Below are positions 36,813-48,150 of a stretch of DNA of 64,000 bases, piece after piece. The stretch is from Collybiopsis luxurians FD-317 M1 (taxonomy: Eukaryota > Basidiomycota > Agaricomycetes > Agaricales > Omphalotaceae), in contig KN834831.1 in NCBI GenBank assembly GCA_000827265.1, positions 32,997 through 96,996 of the forward strand, given 5' to 3'. The notes beneath the pieces are model-generated. The model was not told where the DNA came from. It ran no database searches and saw nothing but the letters and a program-made list of their open reading frames with translations. The position numbers and the translations under genes are program-made. Numbering within the stretch: position 1 is the stretch's first letter; each line of letters begins with the position of its first letter.

Positions 36813-37560
36813 CATCTGATAGTCCCAAATAATCGGATCAATACATACATTGATCGGACCACTGATGCTATGTATTCGTAGTGATTTGGGTTGTTAGGGA
36901 TAGTGAAGGGTTAGGGATAATGAAATTCTCGAAAAATCGGCCTTCCGCTTGCTATACTAAATTTTTCATAGCATGTTTAGATACCAATACCCACTTCTAT
37001 CCACTTACATCGAGAATATACCAATGGAAAATGAAGTAGTCGAGGGAATAGTGAATAGACTCATCGAATATTTGCATCAAATTGGCAGGAACACTACAAT
37101 AATGCATAGGATAGATACATTAAAGTGGCTGTGGCTTCGTAGTGTAATTAGCAGAGTTTAAATTCCGAATTTCAAGAAAATCCATGCAGTATTGAACGAA
37201 TGAGAACCAAAACGAAGTGGAAAATATGACGTGTTTTCACTATCCCTAACCCCCTTCGGTCACTGCCCGAGCATGTCAGTAAAATCAATTAAAATCTCAG
37301 AAATTCGGTGTAGAGGTTTTCAAGCCCCAGAAATTCAGCTATGCACTCAGAATAATGATATTTCAACAATTTGAGAAGTTATTAGCATTTTGATCAAAAT
37401 TTCACTTTCCCTAACAACCATAGTAAAAGTTGTAGATTATTCACTAAGGAATTAACGTGTTTAGCCAATGCTGTAAAATAACCCAAATCACTACGAATAC
37501 ATAGCATCAGTCGTCCGATCAATCGTATGTATTGATCCGATTATTTGGGACTATCAGGTG
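36813..37560. mobile_element. hAT-like non-autonomous transposon (748 bp) with 8 bp target duplication
   Basis: The ends CATCTGATAGTCCCAAATAA and the reverse complement CACCTGATAGTCCCAAATAA are inverted. The match continues for about 80 bp through ATGCTATGTATTCGTAGTGA. ATTCAGAG stands directly outside both ends (36805-36812 and 37561-37568), an 8 bp duplication typical of hAT elements. There is no transposase. It sits 137 bp upstream of the P450-C start. Confidence 0.8.
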
Positions 37561-37697
37561 ATTCAGAGATCAAACGGTTCAAAGAAGTCGAAAATACTTC
37601 CGACCTTAGTAAGGTAAGCATGTATTTGCACATTTCTCGCGCTGGCAAAGAGGACTTTATCATTATTGAGAATCGCAGACCGAGTGAAACAACTATC

Positions 37698-39754
37698 ATG
37701 ATCCTGGACAGTGCAGAAATCTTTCTCAAACTGTTCAACGCAAGCCTCATCATAATCTGTGCCGTGTACTTGATCGTCGAAGGTAGACGGAAGCTAATGG
37801 TTCGTCCAGTATTTGTCTCCCGAGTTGTGTGGACTAACATCTTCGGTTTTGATCAGTACTATCGTATACCTAGTATCGGCTGTGGAAACGACCCACTCAC
37901 CTCCCTCCGAGCAGCAGTGAGGTTCAGAACTGATTGCAAAATGCTCATTCAGGAGGGATACGATAAGGCCAGTGTCTAGGCTCACCCCTCCGTGTGATGA
38001 GCTCACCGTATTCTGCAGTTCAAGGGGGGGATGTTCAAGCTCGCTATGGCTGACCGCTGGGTGGTCATGGTCACTGGAAAAGAGCTCGTCAACGAGCTTT
38101 GGTCAGCACCTGACGGGAAGCTCAATTTCCACAAGGCCGTTGAAGAGGTCTGCATCGGTGGCAGGCTTTAGGAAAAAGCTAACTTCTTATTTCCAGACGA
38201 CCAAGTCAAGATTTTCATTTGGTGCAGCTGTGACGGAGAACACTTATCACGTCGGTGTTGTCCGCACGCGCTTGACAAGGAACATCCCCGACTTGTTTCC
38301 CGAGATGCTGGACGAGTTGGCCTGCAGTTTTAATGACGAGTTCAAACCTTCAACCGGTGAGGCACCCTCAAACTCAAACCTCTCGGTGTCTCTCACCTCC
38401 CGTATAACAGAGTGGAAGGCATATTCCCCCATTCCCCGTATTCAGCAGATCGTTTGCCGGGCCAGTAACCGGTTATTCGTTGGTTTGCCCAAATGTACGG
38501 TGCACAATCTTACTTTTTCACGCTACTAACGTACTTCTCGTAGGTCGCGACCCATCCTACGTCCAACTGAATATCGGATACACGCTCGAAGCCATGTACG
38601 CTCGAAAGACACTCAACAGTTACCCTAGTTTACTGCAAAGGTGCGTTTTCCTGAGCTTTTTACCCCTTATTTTTCCCATCTAATTGTAAGTTAGTATCAT
38701 TGGCCGTTACATTACCAACATCGCCGCCCGCACCAAGGAAGCCGTAGAGCATCTTACACCGATCATTGAGGAACGCTTGAGCATCCTCGAGCGCTCTAGC
38801 ACGGACTATTCTCAACTTCCCGTGAGCAGTGTATAGTCTATGGATCCATGGAACTACTTACGAATATCAATGTAGAACGACCTGCTTACATGGTTGATTA
38901 TCGACACGGACAAGAAGGGAAGGAATATCCTCGAGCTTTGCCAGCGTGTGCTGGTCGTCAACTTCGGTGCGATTCACACCACCACCAACGTGAGTTGTCT
39001 AATTTTTCCTCCCTCATTACTGACATTAATTCGTCCGGCAGACATTCGTGCATCTTCTCTTCTATCTCGCAGCCAACCCCGATTGGCTAGAGATCTTGCG
39101 CGAAGAGGTAAAATCCGCGACAGAGGTAGATGGATGGACGAAGACGGCCTTCAACAAAATGCCCAAGTTGGACAGCATCTTACGCGAATGTTTGCGTATA
39201 GACGGCGTGAATCTATGTGAGCAGTTCTCGTTGTCTCTCGTATTCCCATCAGGTCATTGATGTCTGTTGTCCAGGGTCTCTTATCCGTATTGCCATGGAA
39301 GATTACACATTCTCCAACGGCGTAACCGTCCCGAAAGGAGCTCTCATCGCTGCCCCGACCTTCGCTCTTCACACCGACGGAAGCACCGTACAAATTACGG
39401 GCAATCAGCCAGTCAATGTATTTGATCCCTGGCGTTATTGCAACTCCAATAGAAAATCTGAGCGACTCGACAACCAGTCGACAACCACGAGTTGGGATTA
39501 CCTTCCGTTTGGCCATGGAAAAATGAGTACGTTGTCTCACGAAGGTGCTTCCTGAGCAAAGTCTGATGTATTTCGTAGGTTGCCCCGGTCGATACTTCGC
39601 CGGAAGTGAGTTGAAGCTCATGGTTGCACACTTCATCGAAAATTACGATGTGAAGCTCGAGCATCCTGGCCCCAAACCACCAAATGTGTACATCGGCCAC
39701 AGCTGTGCTCCTAACCAGAAGGCTCGAGTGATGGTCAGAACACGGAGTATGTAG
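37698..39754 (+). CDS. Cytochrome P450 monooxygenase C (different subfamily from A, B and D)
   Basis: The likely start is MILDSAEIFLKLFN with a membrane helix (SLIIICAVYLIV). YYRIPSIGCG follows, then AMADRWVVMVTGKELVNELW. The I-helix is NFGAIHTTTNTF, the K-helix is ILRECLR, and the heme loop FGHGKM-SCPGRYFAG is joined over the intron at about 39525-39579. The C-terminus is KARVMVRTRSM. The layout resembles fungal ent-kaurene-oxidase/CYP68-type P450s rather than A, B and D. Two splice oddities are noted. A 57-base segment at about 37799-37855 is in frame yet bounded by GT-AG, so it may be retained. The junction after EGYDK (about 37970) lacks a GT donor at the expected position and seems to use GC. 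The hAT-like element lies just upstream. Probably functional, but the second junction lowers certainty. Confidence 0.83.
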
Positions 39755-39905
39755 GGTACTTTATGCAAAAGCCTTGAATGATTTCGGCGGTACTATGATT
39801 TTGTATTGTATTCTTTTATTCAAGACTTGAGATAAGTACAGAATTCGAATTTGACTTGTCTATGCAAGTAGTATGATCATTAAAACCCCCACAGCGGTCT
39901 CAAGT

Positions 39906-41998
39906 CTAATCCATGTCCTCGTTTTGGATGAGCACCGCAGCTGTCTTGGATCGAGGAGTAAGGACACAGTCAAACTCAGTGGGATGGCTAAAGGTAGAGA
40001 CGTGAATACGGTGCAAGCATCCGAGGTGAGGGTCACGTACCTGATACTTCCTGGGGTCGGCTTCAAATCGCCTTTTGCTCGAGCTCCGTTCGGGACACCA
40101 ATGTTAAAAACGGTAAGTGTCATGGCGCAGGCGATGAACAACGAAGCGTCAGCGACTAGTTTCCCTGGTGATTGAAGTAAGCGGATTAATGGTAAAGACG
40201 CATTTACGACCGTGACTTACCAGGACAAATCCTGCGTCCGAACCCAAAGGTTACCTCACGGGAATCCATCTCGGCATCGGGGCCCAGGAAGCGGTCGGGG
40301 TTAAAAGCCATGGGAGTAGAGTAGATAGCAGGATCGTGGGACATTTTCCTGTGTCGAGATGGATAGAGATGAATAGGTCAGTGAGATAATTGTACGGAAT
40401 CAAAGAGCTATGAGCTTACCAGATGTTGGGAAGGACCAAGGCGTCTTTAGGGATGTAGTATCCCGACTGGATGTCATCCTCCATAACGCGATGAGGAAGG
40501 GCTGAAGAGATTTAAGTTACGGAGAATGCACAAAAAATGCCGACCGTGGCTTACCAGAAGGGACCACAGAGTGCCATCGCAAGACTTCCAGGGTTAAAGC
40601 ATTGAGATATGGTAAACGCTCGCGGTCAACCAATTTCGGTAACGTTTCCTTCCCCAGGATGGCGTCAAGTTCAGCTTGGGCCTTCTTCTGGACTTCAGGG
40701 TAAAGGATCATGGCAAGGAAGAAGGCCATGATCGCGCCGACGGTCTAAGAGAAGGTTTAACGAATGTAGGGGGCTGCATGTGTAGAGATGGCTTACTGTA
40801 TCAGCACCACCTAGACGTATGCAAGTTAATTCAACGATTTCAGGAGGCAACGGCAAAAACGTCCCACACCGGAAAAGATTGATGCAGCTGTCCATTTCAC
40901 CTCGTGTTCATCTGCAGTAGAGAGATTTTTTTCCTCCTCTAGAATTGAAGACGTGAAAGATTTCTTTGCGGTCCCAGCTGCCTATCAATAATATCTGTGA
41001 GAAAAGCTCATTGGACGAAACAAAAGAGTACCATTTCATCCTTGACCAGTTGATGAGGCTTTTCGACGAGCTCAATGATCCTCGAACGCCAGACTGCAGC
41101 CCTTCGCTTGAATCCAGCGCCGGGAAGCCATTCAGGCAGGTAACTGACTGAGAGACGTCAGATTGAGGGCTATGCAAGATAGAGCAGCGAGAAAACTTAC
41201 AGATAGGGAAGAGATCAGCTACGAAAGATCCTGGAGCTGTAGCTTGTGTGACGTCGTCGAGGACTTTGTCCGCCATTGCAACAAAAGGATCGTTCTTCTC
41301 TTGTATTTCGTATCCATGAGAGACCTTCAGGATGATGGCACCAGTAGTCCTGTAGCATCAAGTTCGGTAATCCTGAGCACTATCCTGATGCGCAAACGGA
41401 ATCTTACTTGCGAACGTTTTCGGCAAGATTATGAGGTTCAGCCAACATACGTTTCAGGAACCGACGAGTCTCGAGTTCTTCAATAGAATTAATATCCTTC
41501 ATCGCGACATTCGTTCCCATAACTCGGTGGAAAAAGGCCCGTTGAGTTTGATGACGAGGTCCATAGCGCAGGAGACCAGTAGTGTTGTTGTAACCGACAA
41601 GTTCTCCGCCGACTTGGAGGACAGGACGATCGGAATAGATCGCACTTTTCTTGTTGAGCATCTCTTTTGCGATATGGAAATTGTTGACGACGATGATATG
41701 CTGTCCTAGAGCCTGGAAATGACACATGTCGCCTGCAAACGCATTAGCGGAACGTCATAAAGTGCACCGTAGTGAGCTCACCGTAGGTGTCAGCCCATGA
41801 CGAGAACGAGACCCAGTTCTCCTGAGAAGGCATGTTGAGGATGGAGCCTATCCATGGCAGTCCTGCAGGACCAGGGGGTAAGGGCGGATTGTTCTTGCGT
41901 AGGCGCAGTGCAACGATGGCGATAGCTGTAGAGGCAACTGCTGCCAAAGTAAAGTGCGGTAGTACTTGGAAGAATGAACCGATGGCAGTATCGAGCAT
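39906..41998 (-). CDS. Cytochrome P450 monooxygenase D
   Basis: The start is the ATG at 41998 (MLDTAIGSFFQ); the in-frame codon further out is TTG. A membrane helix (LAAVASTAIAIVAL) is followed by PPLPPGPAGLPWIGSILNMP. The C-helix region reads YGPRHQTQRAFF, with His where Trp of WxxxR is usual. LFPIFSYLPEWLPGAG follows after splicing. The K-helix is LTLEVLRWHS and the heme loop is FGFGRRICPG followed by KLVADASLF across an intron. The final exon reads VLTPRSKTAAVLIQNEDMD and stops at 39906. It is convergent with P450-C (151 bp apart) and divergent from the GMC gene. It is a close paralogue of P450-B by layout. Likely active; the Trp-to-His change could alter heme propionate contact. Confidence 0.9.
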
Positions 41999-42653
41999 GG
42001 ATAACAACGCAGGTGTCCTGATTCTGAGATTGGTTGGGAGATTGTAAATGTGTTGATAATTTAAATAAAGTGACCTCGAGACTCGCCAGGTGTTTGCAAT
42101 CTCCGGTGAAAAGTTGATTCGTCGAATACATGATCTCCGACAGTGCGAACTGGTTCATTTCAGTTCTGATGAAGACGAGTTTGGTCTTTTAAGATCCTAT
42201 CAAGATCCTGATGGGATCAGCGACGCAATCGACTCTCCCGGGGCGCTGAGATCGGTTGATGGAATCTTACAGCTATTCAAAAAAACGCACCTTAGTGATC
42301 TTGTTTACCTACAAACTTTTAATTCATTGCTCCATTGATGCCAGGACAACTTTACATTTGACGACATTTTTGTGGAGCAATGAATTAGTAGTTTGTTTGT
42401 AGATAAACACAATCAGTAAGGCGCATTTTTCCAAAACAATGCTATAAATTTGTGAATAGCTGTAAAATCAACTCTCCAGTCGAATGCGGAGCGCTGAGAT
42501 CGGTGATCGGTGAAGAGTTACCTCGTTATGCCCTGAATATGAATAGCCAAACACTTGTACAAACAAAATCTTCCCAGTCAGCTAGCTACTCATTTGAATA
42601 CAGCAGAGGTCCTGCACCGTGCATTTTGCAGCAATACCCAGATTGGGGGAAAG
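41999..42653. promoter_or_regulatory. Divergent promoter of P450-D and GMC gene with stem-loop and direct repeats
   Basis: The 14-mer GCGCTGAGATCGGT occurs at 42243-42256 and again at 42491-42504. Between them lies an imperfect inverted repeat (arms 42281-42334 and 42373-42430) whose inner ends are AATTCATTGCTCCA and TGGAGCAATGAATT. Either this is a foldback insertion with duplicated flanks, or the 14-mers are paired regulator sites. Confidence 0.55.
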
Positions 42654-45284
42654 ATGGGAAATAGCGTTTCCAGATATCTGCTCACTCATCCTATTCAGTT
42701 TTCAACTCCTTCCAACGAGCCTCAGACAAGTGGCCGCGAGTTTGATGTAGTGATTGTTGGTGGTGGTAAGTAAACCTCCCTCAAATGTCTTCAGAACATT
42801 TCTTTTGAATGCGTCATAGGCACCGCTGGCTGCGTTCTTGCTTCAAGGCTTTCGGAGAACCCTTCTATCAAAGTTCTGCTCATTGAGGCGGGCTCGAGGT
42901 AGGATGAAGTTGCCGGAACGCCTTTCTCTCGCTCATAAACGAACGTAGCTATGACTCCAACATCTTCACACGTGCACCCCTCGCGTTCACTCAAGCTTTC
43001 AAGACGGCGGCCGATTGGGCATATGAGACGACGTGTGTAAACCTTAGTGTTATTCTTCTCCATGCTAAGTATCTCTGTACAGGGCTCAAGGGAACATGAA
43101 CGGCCGGAAGCTCTACGTACCGCGAGGGAAGATTCTTGGCGGATCATCGTTTAGTGTTTGCAAACGCCCCCCACATCGAGCGAAACTAATAACTCAGGCA
43201 GTGCAATCAACGCAATGGTCTACCACCATTGTTCACCATCGGGTGCGCAAGATTTCTTCGTTTTGTATTGACGAAGTCTTCTGACAATCCCTTAGACTTC
43301 GACCGTTGGGACAAAGAAGCGGCACCGGGATGGTCATACAAGGAGCTCCTACCGTGTGGATTACCATTCCGTAAAACCTCTATTATTCTCACATCTTGCT
43401 CAGCTATTTCCTCAAGTCGGAGAGGTATTCCCCAAGTCCCATCCATCCGAAAGTGAAACCCGAAGACAGAGGTCATTCCGGCCTATGGCTTACGGGCCAT
43501 GCTTCAACTCCCACTGTACGACACTTATTGGACAAAGTTGAACTATCTTGCGACTCATTCATCCTAGGCAATTAACAGTCTCGCCGTAGAAGCATGCCAA
43601 AACATCGGTATTCCTTACAATGAGTTAGTGTTCAGATTTCATGTAATTCCTACTACCGCTAATCGCTTCCCAGTGATCTCAACGCTGGACGTGGGTGTCT
43701 TGGCGTCGCTAACTTTATAGCGACGCTCGATAGCAAAGGCTCGAGTTCGTTATTTCTTATGCTAGGATGAAATGATAGTGTCTGATTATTGTATGCAGGA
43801 AGTTCAACTGCCACCGCCTACTTGACCCCTGACATTCTTTCGCGGCCCAACTTGTTTGTAGCCATTAGCACTGTGGTTGAGAAGGTCCTTTTTGAAAAGC
43901 GTGGGGACTCGGTACAAGCTTCAGGAGTAGAGATTTCGACTGGTCGAACTTCACCTCGTTACCGAGTGACGGCTCGGTCGGAAGTTGTCCTTTGCGCCGG
44001 TGCTATAGGGACACCCCAGCTTCTCCTCCTCTCCGGAATAGGACCAGCAGCAGAACTGAAAACCCTCGACATCCATACGATGGTTGACCTACCAGCCGTT
44101 GGAAAACATCTCAACGATGTCAGTGTCATTTTAATTTTCAATTTTTGTTCAGCCAATGTCTTGATCTATGTTTTTCAGCATATTTCTTCAGGCTCCGTCG
44201 TCTTCCCGGCCAAACCCGGCCATACTTGGGATCGAATGAGGAGTCTGCCTTCTCAAATGTTCGCTCTATTCAAATGGCTTGTGTTTGGCACTGGCCCTCT
44301 ATCTGCTCAAGGAGCCGCTGCGGCAGCGTTTGTCCGATCGGATGATAAATGGTTCCTAAGTTTTCTTCCCTGAACTTCGACCTTACTCAGAACTCTATCT
44401 GGCAGTCTTCCGTACGACTCAAAGGCTTCTGCTGGTGTCAATGTTCAAGATCTCACCACCGGCCCTGGCGCTCCCGATATCGAGCTCTACTGGCTCCCCT
44501 CTATCTTCACCAACTATGGCTTTGACGATGTCCCAGCTTCTCTGAACGGTATTTCTATGGTGAGTCTAATTTATACCACTTCTATCAATGTGCTCACACC
44601 TCGTCTGGTTGAGTAGGGAGCCGTCGCTCTCATGCCAGAAAGCGAAGGCAGCGTGACGCTCATTTCGAACAGCGTTTGGGATCACCCCCTCATTGATCCC
44701 AAGTACGTCTGTCCCTTATATTCGACGTTTGTACTATGGCATTCTCACTAGTCCTTAAAGTCACCTTGCATCAGAGAATGACCTCAATGTGATCGTGCGC
44801 GGTATTCGATTACTTCTTCGACTAGCTCGAACGGAACCCCTCAAATCGGTTTTGGACTTGAAGAATCAGACTACGGATGTCAATAGCATGTTCTTCCCTG
44901 GAGACGCCGATCCTGACAAGGTGATTTTTGTTAAGTTCAATGTCTTACTCTGTCAAAACCGACCTCATTCGTGAAAGGTAACCGACGAAGAGCTCAAAGC
45001 GTTCATTAAGCGGAACGGAACGGCACCCTTCCATCCTGTAAGGCTTTCCGTCTGAGCCCGTATACGTCTACTCATACTCGATCGAACAGGTATCCTCAGC
45101 ACGAATGGGCATGTCGCCCCAGACCAGCGTTGTCAATAATGAGTTGCGTGTTCATGGGGTAGGGGGGTTAAGGGTAGTTGATGCGTCAGCATTCCCAACG
45201 CAGGTATCTGGTCATCCTCAGGCAGTGATTGTGGCAATGGCGGAGAAGGCTGCAGATATGATGAAGAAGGCTCTATCTCTGTAG
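42654..45284 (+). CDS. GMC-family flavoprotein oxidoreductase
   Basis: It starts MGNSVSRYLL. The FAD Rossmann motif FDVVIVGGG is followed after an intron by TAGCVLASRLSENP and LLIEAGS. The GMC signature GRKLYVPRGKILGGSS follows, then AINAMVYHHCSPSDFDRW and APGWSYKELLPYF (joined by splicing at about 43350). GMC signature 2 is CAGAIGTPQLLLLSGIGP. The C-terminal catalytic region has VSSARMGM, VVDASAFPTQ and the SGHPQ histidine. TAG is at 45284. More than ten introns. The family covers aryl-alcohol and methanol oxidases and sugar dehydrogenases. Here an alcohol oxidation on the terpenoid is likely. The usual secretory signal of the aryl-alcohol oxidases is absent; instead the N-terminus fits an N-myristoylation consensus, so the enzyme would stay intracellular. 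Confidence 0.92.
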
Positions 45285-46590
45285 ATTTTGTGTGTAGCCG
45301 TCGTTTGAGCTCGATTAGGAGCTTAGGAAGAAAATATCATGCATTTCGTTGTCTCCAGGCGTGGTCTCCGCGATCCTTATCCAGTAATATCGTAAGCTCG
45401 GTTTAAAATTTTAGTCTCGAATGTAATTTTCGGTTTCGCGGTTTAAACCGGATTTTTCTTTGTATCGCTAGTATAGTATCAATTACAGGCCGGAATGAAA
45501 TGGAGGTTCTCGTCCTTATGAGCAACGTTTTTGTCACACGCGTGACAAATGCTTATGTTTTTGCCCCAGTATGGTCCGTGGAAATGTGACACTACTGTGA
45601 CCTTTACTCATCTGCTATGCATCATCCCTTAAGTTTTCATCTATGATTTGTCAATTGGCTTTTGCTTTACTTAGGCGCTCAATGGAAATGGTAGAGCTGT
45701 GCTGGCTTGCTCATTTTATCTCAAGAGTATTTGATGCACATGGAAGAGTGTTTGTTCATGGCAGTATGTGGGACAATGGAGTCCCATTATTTGAGGCAAA
45801 CTCTGCTCATGATGTGGATATTGTTTCTTGTAGGTCTGGACTAATGGACCTAATTTCTGTTGCAATCTATATATGAGTTTGAGATTATGTCCTTCCGGCC
45901 TTGTATAATGCTGTGCAATTCATCACAGTGGCCCACACTTGCATGTAATATATAAAATGTATGTAGTTCAAAGTAGTAATCTCATTAAACCAGTTGAAAC
46001 TGTCCAAACAAAACTTGGTTTAAATGAACTGAAACCAAAGCTAATCACTCCATGAGAGTGCTATCTGCAAAAAAGAAGTTTAAACCAGTTTAAACTGGTC
46101 CGCAAGCTAATTGTACTTTTGAGAGAGCTTTCTAACAGCAAAGAGGATTTAAACCAGTTGAAAGAAGTCAATTGAAACTGGTTTAATCTGTGCAATACAA
46201 TAGATTCCTGTCCCAGGCCTCACTGGTGGAAGATGATCATTCCACCCTCTGATGCTGTGATAGTATACAACACACTGGTGCTGCTGGTCATGGGAAAAAT
46301 GGCATTTCACTGGCTGTAGTTAGTGGAAATAAAATTATGCTCCACTGGCAGCACCAATGTACCAAGAAAGGGCACCCGGGAATGGAACCCCACCACAAGT
46401 TGTAGGCACTGGTCAGTTTGCAACTGATGACTGGCCTTCCAAGCCAATGTCCTGTTAAATTTTTATTTTTGGTAAGAAATGGTGCATTTTTATCACTTTT
46501 GTTTTAACTGATAAATCATGGGAAATATATCAAAATAATTAACTACACTCCCAATACACCTGTCAAGTGTGTGAAATTAATGTGGACAAC
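45285..46590. other. Gene-free stretch with AAACCAGTT/AACTGG motifs
   Basis: At about 45400-45460 a GGTTTAAA...GGTTTAAACCGG pattern appears. At 45990-46190 the motif TTTAAACCAGTTKAAACTGG recurs at least four times in both orientations. The short frame at 45643-45876 is unrecognised. A repeat or palindromic satellite is likely; no gene. Confidence 0.45.
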
Positions 46591-46599
46591 ATCAGCAAA

Positions 46600-46860
46600 A
46601 GTACTTCAAAGCCTAGGCTCACTTTGATTCCTTTTGGGAACCCTGGAGCTTCCTGGGCTACCTGGTAGACCCAGGGTGCCAGAGTTGCCCAAGGTTGCCA
46701 GGAGACACCCCTCAAATTCTGTGCACACTCAGGCAAATTAAAGTAGCCCAAGGTATCCTGGGAATCTTTGAGCAGCCCTGAGAGCTCCCTGTGTATCTCT
46801 GAGTATTCCTTAGTGCACCTGGGCATCCCTGGGCATCCCTGAGCATCCCTGGAAGGTATC
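46600..46860. repeat. CCCAGG-rich repeat (MITE family member, degenerate)
   Basis: It is rich in CCCTGGG, GCCCAGG and triplicated GGGCATCCCT units near 46820-46850, unlike the AT-rich flanks. It is compositionally the same as the 28991 MITE, but clear terminal repeats are missing. Confidence 0.45.
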
Positions 46861-47710
46861 TGCTTATGTTAAAATCAATCTTGTAACCCTAGATAAATAT
46901 CCAAACCCTTGTATATCTCATCTCACATATATTTTGAGAGCAACAAGGAATAAACATTAACTTGATTACATAATACAACAGTAGAAATATAACTTGAAGA
47001 TGAGATGGGTAAGTAGACAGATATTCAGTAAGCAGGAAAGTAAATGCAGTGTCAAGAAGATCAATCTAAGGTGATTAATCAGTATTAAAGAAGGGGAAAA
47101 AAAAGACAAGAGCTCACCCTAGATAATAGCCCTCCTCTCTACACAGGTCCTTGCCCTCAGACAGCACTATAGTGGGCTTCAGGTGTGAATGTAGGATGCA
47201 CAAAATAAATCTAAGATATTCAATAAGCATAAGGAATCAAAAAAGTGATAGAATGCTTACCAGGGGATGTTCTATTCCATCCAGTAGATAGTCAAAAACT
47301 CACCCTAATCCTCCTTAATATCTCTCAACATCCAAGACTATGCTATTTCTCAGAGATATAGCATGAGAAATAAGAGATGAAAAGTATAGGGCACATTAGA
47401 CATGGTAGTTAAGGGAAGAGAAGGAATGAGGTCAAAAAGAGGGAGTGCACAAAATTTCAACCAAAAGTCATGTGATGTCATGTGCTCAGGCCCATGAGCA
47501 GGTGATTGCCATTTTTTAAAAATCTCCATTACAAGGCACCACTCTGTGAGTATAATAATGACTTAAAAATATTATTCAGGCTTGGAGTAAAGGGTGTATA
47601 ATTAGCATAATTAAGCACAATTTCATGCCAAAAGATATTCCAAGTTATGGCCCATTAATTGTGCCAATGCTGAGAACAAGTTTTTCATATAAATTTTATA
47701 TTATGTTTCA
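46861..47710. other. AT-rich stretch, nothing recognised
   Basis: It contains short A-rich runs and stop-dense frames only. The GC step at its ends is where the CCCAGG-type repeats begin. Confidence 0.4.
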
Positions 47711-47932
47711 GGTACACCAATGTATCTCCCAAGGGTGCCCAGGGATACCAAGGGATACCCAGGGATGGCCCAGGGATGACCCAGGGACTCTCAGGGAGAC
47801 CAGGATTTGGACAAAAACCTGGGTAGCCCTGGCAAACTAGGCTGCCTAGAAGGCCCAAGGTTACTCAGGATTTGGCAAAATTCCTGGGCTGCCTTAGGCA
47901 CCCTGGGCTAAGGGTTATTTTGCTGATGAAGC
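47711..47932. repeat. CCCAGG-rich MITE family member
   Basis: Repeated GGGATACCCAGGGAT-like units are followed by CTGGGCTAAGGGTTATTTTGCTGATGA, which is the right-end signature (CTGGGCTTAGGG...CCTGATG) seen in related copies. The left end is eroded. Confidence 0.5.
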
Positions 47933-48063
47933 TTTTTTTGATACATAGTTTGTGTTTGCCACACCAAGATAACAAAATAATTAAGTTGCCATTACAAGGG
48001 TACTGGAACAAATATATAGAATGCAATATAATTTGGCTCATTGCACAAATGAAAACCCTGTAC

Positions 48064-48150
48064 TCATCAGGAAAAAGCCCTAAAGCCCAGGCTACCCAGG
48101 CCAGCCAGGGGACCCCCCCCAAATTCTAGGCAATCTCAGGCTGTCTGGAA
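48064..48150. repeat. Truncated CCCAGG-rich MITE, left end only
   Basis: CATCAGGAAAAAGCCCTAAAGCCCAGG closely matches the left end of the 28991 element. It runs to about CTCAGGCTGTC, where similarity stops. Confidence 0.55.

Noticed and set aside
36890..36925. TTAGGG-like motifs (GTTAGGGATAG, GGGTTAGGGATAA) inside the 748 bp element
   Set aside because: Only two imperfect copies within a transposon; not a telomere or interstitial telomere array.
37545..37697. Upstream in-frame sequence as the N-terminus of P450-C
   Set aside because: It crosses the hAT-like element end and its target duplication, so the frame is fortuitous. The ATG at 37698 gives a proper membrane anchor.
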